Source: Coccinella septempunctata (Eukaryota > Arthropoda > Insecta > Coleoptera > Coccinellidae). From it: a stretch of DNA of 64,000 nt. Positions within the stretch are counted from its first letter, which is position 1; every line of letters starts with the position of its first letter. Positions 56,711 through 64,000 of the stretch are shown here, piece by piece. A program made the translations under genes and the position numbers. The notes below the pieces were generated by a model. That model did not search any database and was not told the DNA's origin. It saw only the letters and a list, made by a program, of their open reading frames with translations. The DNA is taken from assembly GCF_907165205.1 (NCBI RefSeq), contig NC_058197.1, positions 16,298,266 to 16,362,265 on the forward strand. Direction: 5' to 3'.

Positions 56711-59700
56711 AACTTGTACAATAAAAAGAGAGTGGAAGAAAAGACGAATACTTGAAGTTACTAGAATTTTTAAACTGATCACTAATGTACTCGAAAAAGT
56801 TTTACTGGGGGAGAATTGAAATGAATATCTGAAATGATATGTTGAAAATAAAAAATCACCTTTTTTCGTAATCCAAGCTATATGCACCGATTCAGACACC
56901 AAAAATACTGCAAGAAACTTTGAACGAACTTTAAAATCACTTCCGATACAACCGACAGATTACAAGCCAAAGTTTGCAATCTGAGGCCAAGTCGAAACTG
57001 AGAGCAACTTCGAGAACCAAAGCTTAAATACAATTACCCCCTCACCCCCTCTACACCCTCTTTGCAACTCATCTTTTCGAAATTTTCGAAATACTTGGGT
57101 ATTACCGATTGTAAAGCAGACCGTTGGGACTTTATGACGTTTTAATGAATAGGTACCTAGACGAGATAAGAACTTTTTCTTCGAAAACCAACGGTCAATT
57201 TTTGTCCCAAAACTCTGGGGGGCTGAAAGCTGAAAGCACGTTTAGAACGAGTTAATAAGCGAATTTTGATTACTGGATTTTGAAGATCTGAAGATTGTTT
57301 TATTTGATCTCTCTGTACACTCTATTAGATTGATTTCGATCAAGCTTATCAACTTTCTCGAAGAAGTAAAGCGTGTCATGAGAATTCAAAGTGTCATCTT
57401 CAAAAAATAATGATACAAATCAGAAGGAAATGACTTGATTACTTTTCACAAAAAGATATAAAAAACGAAATAATTTTTCTACCCTAACTCCATCTAATAT
57501 ACTTCCAGATTTAGCTTTGGGATTGATTCAACGGTGTCAAATCACTTGAGCTTGGTGGCTAATTAACAAACCTCTTTAATTTGATCTTTCAAAAGAGCAA
57601 GCACACACGATAAAATCTGAAAACTTTATTTTTCCGAAGATTTTCGCTTCTGTTATTCCAGCTTTGTATGTGTTGAGATGTACGTCATGTTATATCACAT
57701 ATTTCGATAAATAATACTGATGGTTCAATGCAAGCATGTTTTTTTGGGGAAAATCTTCTCTACAGTAACAATAGTTGTGGAAAACCACCCAATTTTCGAA
57801 TAATTCAAACAGTGCGCCATCTATATTTAATTCTAAAAAACCGGAGTTGAATTGGGGAGCGCCCTTGAAAGTGCCGTACCTAGAGGTCGCCCACAATCAA
57901 CCCTTGCGCTTTCCAAGAACTTGCGCTTTCCACCCACCGGTTTTCCCACAATAAAATCAATTTCCCTCGCGCACACTTGTGAGTCCAGTTGTGACCTACA
58001 TAGAGAGACAGCCATTTTAACCAGATTAAATGTAGCCGACCCCAAGAAAAATTAGACAAATAAAACCAAACCTGGGGTGAGTTTTCCAATTTTCATCCCT
58101 TAAATGTGCGATTCGAGGCGGATCGTGTTTTCCGCATTTTCCGGCTTCGAGAAACGTTTTCAAAGATGATCTGTTGAGCGACGTCCTTTCTAGATAAGGG
58201 AAAACAGTGATTTTGGTGGAAAACGTCGAGTGAAAACGATTATCTGGTAGATTTCCCTCTGGAACGTCGATTTTTGGAAGGCTAGGTCGGGATTTTCTTT
58301 TATGTTTCGGGAAATTCAGGGGTGACATCTGAGAAAGTGATTTATTTTTCCAAGTGACAGATACTTCGAAGAAGGATTTAAGTGTTTCCTTCTGCAGCTT
58401 AGGAATTGTATATACCTTCGGTTCAATTTCCTCGGTAAGGTCGGTAAATATGTCAGTTTTCTCGAAGTTGGGGATTAAATGTCAATAATTTATAGGATTA
58501 GGCTGTAAGACATGCACCTCCTGGATAGATAATAGGAATTTCTTATAATCCAAACTTGAAGATTGGATTACTTTTCTTTCTCCAATGGAAAATTCCCCAG
58601 TCACCATTTTGAATAATTTTTAGACTGGAGAATGATTTAAAAACTATTTTATTCACGTATATGTGAATGATTTTTTCAAATTTCGTTGTTTCAGTCGAAA
58701 GAGAATTTCAATAAACATTTTTGGAAATGCGAATTAACAATTTTCAACCATATTTCATCGTCGCACCCAGGTTTTAGCCAAATAAATGGCATAAAAGCAA
58801 GATTTGCAGGTTTTATGAGTGCCGACTAATGATTCCAAGAAGTCCAATAAAGGAGTTACAGAAATTTCAATATTCTCTCCATTTCCGAAAAATGCGGAGA
58901 AATTTTTACAAAAGCACCGCCTGCAGCAATTTTTGGAATTCTCGGTTTGGGGTCTAAAAATGTACAGGTTTGGAGGATTACCAATATTGAAATTTATGGG
59001 GGGTTAGAGAAGTATAATAGGGATTTTATGACTGCAACATTCTTATTTTGGGGATAATACGATGGAACTGACAGCCACGTGTTTAGCCTTCTTGGAACAA
59101 TAAGGGAGAGGGCTCATATATTCAGTAGGTAGAAGAATCTAAAGTCTCAAAAATAATCCCTAAATTCTCTGGAAATTCCAAAACTTCAAGATTCAAAAAT
59201 ACCAACCACAATTTATCAGCTAGATCGAGAGTTTGAATATTGCAGGAAATTATACTTGTTCAAATGATTTCGAAAAATCTTGATCAGCTGATTTCTATTT
59301 GGAATATTTTTGGGCTTCAAATGATGACGAATAGCTTTGTTAAAGACGATACTTTTCATTAGTTAATCACCACCTAATGACTTCTTTAACTTATGCTTGT
59401 TATCTTCCACTTCTTTAAATATTATTGGGATCTGATTTTGTTTGGTTCCTTTTGTTTGAATAAATTAACTTTCTTACGACAACAAACAACAATATATCTT
59501 TCAACTTAGAAAATTAGTGTTGTACTCTTTTCTGTTTATACGATTGGTTTGTCCTATTAAAGCAAAGGAATTAAAGTCGGAATTTTTTTCAGTTTTTTCA
59601 GATTATTCTGAAAATAATTGAATATAGAATAAAAATTTGACATCAGGGTGTTGATGGATTATTCTTTTCTGGATATTATTCTATTATTCTTATTATAACA

Positions 59701-60149
59701 CTTACTCTTATAATCTTACTAATCTTAACCAAATTATGACTAATTTCAATTGATTTTTCTTTCATTATCTACTGAAAATTATAAAAAATTCCGAAAAAAA
59801 GCTATATGAGCAATCATAACTGTTTTCTATTGATGATGCCTTAGAATTTCAACGAATTTTGTAGCTATTCCTTGTAGAAAAATAGTGTGGATCTTCCATA
59901 TAATTTTTTTGAGCAACCCTTATCATGGCAGCGTGATATTCACCTACTAGATGAATTTAAATAAGATAATCCTAGATTTTTTTCATGTAACGAAGAGACA
60001 TCTACTATGAGCACTTCAACTATTCGAATATTCTCGTAATTTTTGAATTTTTTCGAATTTAAGATATTGGAATCTCACCCCTAGGGTGCTGCATGCTTTC
60101 TTCGAATACATTTCTCAAGAACCTTTAATTAGCTTCGATAATCTTTAAG
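56711..60149. other. Gene-poor stretch upstream of the visible RIM-BP exons
   Basis: About 3.4 kb with no supported exon. It could hold the promoter or early introns of the RIM-binding protein gene. A GC-richer patch at about 57.84-58.3 kb has TTGCGCTTTCC twice (57903 and 57923) and short overlapping frames, but no splice-consistent coding structure. Confidence 0.4.
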
Positions 60150-63115
60150 GTCATGAACATAGAGATGCAATTGAAGGCCGCAGAGGCGAGAAGGAACGAA
60201 CTGGAGAGGCAGCATGCTGAAGCCTTGGCTGCCCTTCGAGGATGTGGGGCTGATACCCTAGAAGCCCACCAGTCTAGGGTACGGGAGCTTGAGAAGAAAG
60301 TAGCCCTCGAAACTGTACGGTAAGCAGCAATAATTCTTCTTCCAGTTCAAACCCTTCAAGTCCCACAATTCTACCCTTATTTCCGAAGTGGTTTTCCTTC
60401 CTAGCCTCAAGTCAGCCTTGGTTTGAATGACTATAGGTGGCCAGGTCTAGTTTTTAATCAAGGAGCTGCTTCTCCAAAGCCCCCTGTGACAGAAAAAGAT
60501 GTCTGCCTTCAGTTTCTCGCAATAGCTTCACTTTTAGTTGTTTTTGGCCATCAAATGAGCCTTAATATAAGCCTTCCCATCTTTTTTTCAAGATGTGAGG
60601 AGCTGCAGCTGGAGATGTCGACGCCTCCGGTCCGACGTAACGGTGACGGCGTCGGTCACATGACCTCATCGTCCTACGGCGTCACCTCCGGTCAGGCAGT
60701 CAGCGGTGGCAGCTGGACAAACAAAGGTACAGAAATAGAAAGAATAATGGCTAAAATAGAGCAGGATAACAGAATTTTAGCTGAATTAGATCACAACCGA
60801 GCCACCACGATGGGTAAGTGGACAGATAGACGCGTGTAAACGGGTTATTTGTGGTGGAAAACCTTGGGGTTGGGGGTGGGGACGAACCTGCTGGGGGCTT
60901 GAAGGCTTTGGGTTTGTGTGCTCGCTTCTGGCGATAACTTGTAGGTCGTGGTTAAAGCGGATAGTCGCTATTTATTGTTGCCTGAGAGATATAGATGAAG
61001 GCCAACGAAATCTTTGGATATACTGAGTCTGTCTTGGAGTTTTTGAACTCCAAGAGCCAATCTCTGCTGATATATCCAAAAATTTTGTTCAGATCTGTTC
61101 GAGTGAAGTTGGACGAAGAAAAAAGGTGATTTACCATGAAATTATCGATGTAGCTACAGCGTTGAAACGATCACACTTACTGCACTTGGCGGCAGTCTAA
61201 ATTTAGCACGTTCTTTCCAAGAAAATTCAGCAAATCTACCATTGTGACACCGACACGCAATAGGTCAAGAAACGAAAATATGAAATCGTAGGTCATCAAT
61301 TATAACCATGCATTACGTTCGAAATAACAGTCTTCGAACAGCACAATGGAAGAGAGATTAAGCATGTGCCAATAATTCCATCGATGTGCAGCATTGTTGT
61401 TGTCCTTGATTGTTTTGTAGGGGTGAAATGAAAGGAGGAACTCTTGGCTAATGTTCGAATTCCAACACCTAACTCAATCCAGCAAGCAGATAAAGGTACT
61501 AAACCCAACTAAAAACATCCCCCCAGCTATTCTGAAGGTTTATCTTCAAGTTCCTGCCTTTCATTTCAACCCATCTATCGAAATGGACCAACTGACTAGA
61601 AAATCCGCAGTTTATTCCTTTCCAGGCCAAGGACTAGCAACTTCGGCCAGCAGCCACGCCTTAGGGGAATGTAGTCCGCCCCTGTCGCCCATAACGATGT
61701 CCCACACGACCCCGAGCATATACCCGGGCAACATGGGGGCCCACAATTCATACCAGCCCTCCAGTCTCCAATCCACCTACCTACCATCCAACGTGCAACA
61801 AAACCCGACCTCGAACTATAACACCTCGCCCTACAACACCTACCAGCATTCGTCCTACAGCAAACCGAGTACGATGATGGGGAGCTCCATGACCCACCAC
61901 AACACCTCGCTGGGCAACCCTCTGGGACAAACCTCAGCCAGCATGCTAGGTACCAACTTGACCTCGAATCTGCAGACGTCCATAGGTGGTAATTTCGGAG
62001 GTAAGTCTTTCAATCACTTCAGAAACTCCATAAAATGATTGATTCCATCAGGAACATCCTTGACCAACGTTGGACTCAACATGGTACCGAGTAGCTACAC
62101 CACCAGCACCTTAGGAAACACCAACACCTTCAGCAATCCGTTGGGAACCAACATAAATACGGGTCTTACAAACTCCACCTTCAATAACCCAAGTTATACC
62201 AACCCTATCACCAACACCCTGAGCCAATTCTCCTCGTTGCCATACAACCCTGCAACTACTTCTTCTTTCTCGAACAATGTTACGTTTTCGAACCCTTTGA
62301 CGCAGTACAACAGTCTACCCCTTTCTGGAGCTATGAGTATGAAGTTGAAGCAGTTAGAGGAGACAGATTTGGGTGAGTTACCTCCAATATAGGTACGATT
62401 TTTCTTTCTCCAGCATAAAAGGGGAAAAAATTACTTTTTGATATTCATATTTCACAGAAGGAGAACTGTGAGAATTACAAAGCTATTTTACTGTTTTTCG
62501 TGCACCATTCTAGAAGAGAGTTAAACGTAGGCTTTGTGTTTCCATTCGAACCTCCAAAGAAATTCCTAATCAGTTCATCTGCTGGGGGAAATTGCAAAGA
62601 ATAGCTAATTTAATCAATCAGCCGTGAAGAAATTACTCCGATATTGGCTTCTAACGTCATTAACCTATTTATTGAAGTTAATTATCTGGAAGGGACTCTT
62701 TAAGGGCATGTGGAAAACCTCTTTCACAATCTTTGCCAAAAGGATAGCAATATATTTCTCGACACTGGAAAGATGAAGAAAATTCGACCCCAAATTATCG
62801 AACCATTTCATAGTTCCACAATGATTTAATCAGTTCATGTCAATAGCGTTAACCACCCTTATTTCAAGGTATCAGAAGGGTGCCAACACCAGTAACACCG
62901 CACAACAATCCAACCTGGGGCTTGACCAGCAACCTGACAGGGATGACAGACACGAGACCCAGGGGTATCCTCAACGACGGCCTCGACTCAGAATGGTCGA
63001 CAGGTCTGCACGACAGAGACAGGAGTTTTTTGAACGGGCACAACGTGACCAACGAAGGACAGGTTGATATGTTGGACATCCCTGGGAAAGGAAGGTGTTC
63101 TGTGTACATTGCAAG
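60150..63115 (+). CDS. Rbp: RIM-binding protein, 5' part (continues past the right edge)
   Basis: Five exons in frame: 60150-60319, 60593-60813, 61626-62000, 62052-62372 and 62869-63115. The first exon encodes a coiled coil (LKAAEARRNELERQHAEALA, RVRELEKKVALETVR) like the N-terminus of RIM-BPs. It may be internal: TTTAAG precedes GTC-ATG, or ATG 60153 may be the start. Exon 2 has EIERIMAKIEQDNRILAELD. Exons 3-4 are Ser/Thr/Asn-rich and disordered. Exon 5 ends MLDIPGKGRCSVYIAR, the segment that leads into the first SH3 domain (next residues expected: YSYDPF). RIM-BPs are presynaptic active-zone scaffolds linking RIM and calcium channels. The SH3 and fibronectin exons lie beyond 64000. Exon 3 could start earlier (AG at 61527), because the frame is open between. 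Confidence 0.85.
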
Positions 63116-63174
63116 GTGAGACGATCGAAATTTTCGAAGAAAATGGAATATTTTCAGCGAATTTCGAAAAATAT

Positions 63175-63284
63175 CGCGCCCACTTCTCTTTTGTCGCGCC
63201 CACTTACATTTTGGCGCGTCCACTTTCATTTTGTCGCGCCCGCTTTCATTTTGTCGCGCCCACTTTCATTTTGTCGCGCCCGCT
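63175..63284 (+). repeat. Exact 20-base tandem repeat of CGCGCCCAC boxes
   Basis: CGCGCC (once CGCGTC) recurs at 63175, 63195, 63215, 63235, 63255 and 63275, exactly every 20 bases. The unit resembles CGCGCCCACTTTCATTTTGT. It lies just inside the RIM-BP intron after exon 62869-63115. Isolated CGCGCCCA boxes also occur near 63457, 63831 and 63871. Confidence 0.85.
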
Positions 63285-63520
63285 ACAAAAACCCATTCTT
63301 TCTTGTTTGCTCCATAAAATAAAGCCAATAAATCGAATGCATTCTCTCATTCCAGCGAAATCTCTCTATTCTCAATAGAAATGGATAAATTGTGTCTATT
63401 ATAATTTGTGAATAAAGTCGTTTAAAAGCTAAAAGAGATCGTTTACCAACGAAAAATCGCGTCCATTCGAAAGCGCCCACATTTAGGTCACTCCTTTCTT
63501 CTCCTTCTCCCTTTTTCTCC

Positions 63521-63802
63521 CAGAAATATCATCGTAGATCTCAATGTGATACATATTCTGAAAGAGCAACTCTTCTAGAAAGAAATCTGAGAATTTCATC
63601 CATTTCGGCGCAACCGTTCGGTCTTGAGGAATTTTTAACTGACCCCATCTTTTTGGGAGTTTTTCGAAGGTCAACTTGCTAGTAGTTTTTCTTCCAGGAA
63701 AATTATCGTAGATCTGAATGTGATACATATTCTGAAAGAGAAACTCTTCTAGTACTAAATCTGAGAATTTCATCCACCTCGGCACAACCGTTCGGTCTTG
63801 AG
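63521..63802 (+). repeat. Two direct copies of a 108-base segment
   Basis: 63521-63628 and 63695-63802 share ATCGTAGATCT, GTGATACATATTCTGAAAGA, CTGAGAATTTCATCCA and CAACCGTTCGGTCTTGAG, with about a dozen differences and an offset of 174 bases. Non-coding, within the RIM-BP intron. Confidence 0.75.
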
Positions 63803-64000
63803 ATCCGAAACCTGCCACCAAAGACAAAAATCGCGCCCATCTCAGGATCATGGCGCCCTCTTATCATGTTTCGCGCCCACCACAAACGCCCAATGACGCT
63901 TTATAGCGAAATTACGTAAAAAAAAACGTAATCGTTGAAATAAAACTGCTGGGATTCGATTAATTCCCTTTTAAATTCGAAAAATGATCTCTGGAACAGC

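Noticed and set aside
58026..58328. Minus-strand frame of 100 codons beginning MSPLNFPKHKRKSRPS
   Set aside because: No homology recognised, competing frames overlap on both strands, and no downstream exon in phase was found.
60423..60839. Frame of 138 codons with an earlier ATG joined to RIM-BP exon 2
   Set aside because: The upstream part reads through an intron; the good acceptor TTTTTCAAG at 60592 and the coiled-coil exon before it fit better.
1..64000. tRNA, rRNA or CRISPR features
   Set aside because: I looked for A/B-box-like tRNA patterns and regular spaced repeats; none was convincing, and the tandem arrays present are satellite or intron repeats in a eukaryotic genome.

Overview
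The window reads as animal nuclear DNA, most likely from an insect. The genes contain many short spliceosomal introns (often 50-70 bases) with GT..AG ends. Intergenic DNA is AT-rich and carries many short inverted-repeat transposon remnants. Several proteins have clear insect counterparts: a Windbeutel/ERp29 protein ending in KDEL with an N-terminal CKGC motif, a BTB protein of the insect BAB type, ataxin-2 and RIM-binding protein. A beetle is my best guess from the overall feel of the proteins; I did not search any database. All exon models are mine, built from splice signals, codon phase and family resemblance. Each complete coding sequence sums to a multiple of three.

Layout, left to right: 1-2.0 kb, intergenic with a THAP-domain remnant; 2.0-5.6 kb (-), a PP2C-like protein that looks catalytically altered; 6.3-9.9 kb (+), an F-box protein with a TIR element in an intron; 10.3-12.1 kb (-), the augmin subunit HAUS3, sharing a roughly 300-base divergent promoter with Dph2 (12.4-14.1 kb, +); 14.5-15.7 kb (-), a HAD phosphatase of the phosphoglycolate/glycerol-3-phosphate type; 16.2-18.6 kb (+), a mitochondrial FASTK-family protein with a RAP domain; 19.8-21.3 kb (-), a conserved-looking protein of unknown function; 21.7-22.1 kb (+), a divergent histone H3 that I read as the centromeric CenH3; 22.6-23.1 kb (+), HINT3; 23.6-25.6 kb (-), the deubiquitinase MINDY3.

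The most unusual locus is 26.9-35.6 kb (+). Three separate upstream exons each begin with their own ATG and each encode a different DNA- or zinc-binding module: a pogo/Brinker-type helix-turn-helix, a THAP finger, and a double CxxC..HxxC module. All three end in a splice donor in the same codon phase. That phase fits one shared downstream acceptor, which opens exons encoding a BTB domain and a long acidic tail. This suggests one gene that swaps N-terminal DNA-binding modules by alternative first exons. It is the mirror image of lola or mod(mdg4), which swap C-terminal modules behind a shared BTB. A fourfold tandem repeat fills the intron just before the shared acceptor.

Further right: 35.9-36.7 kb (-), the ERp29/Windbeutel gene; 37.2-40.9 kb, a tandem array with a unit of about 944 bases; 43.4-54.1 kb (-), ataxin-2, whose introns hold several copies of a foldback repeat family and an 0.8-kb hairpin; 55.2-56.2 kb (+), a membrane-anchored protein resembling cupin/JmjC proteins but lacking the metal ligands; 60.2 kb to beyond the right edge (+), the 5' part of a RIM-binding protein gene, with an exact 20-base tandem GC-box-like repeat in an intron.

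The genes are mostly housekeeping or cell-biological (spindle and centromere, diphthamide, ubiquitin, ER, RNA regulation, synapse). I see no operon-like logic beyond divergent promoter sharing.
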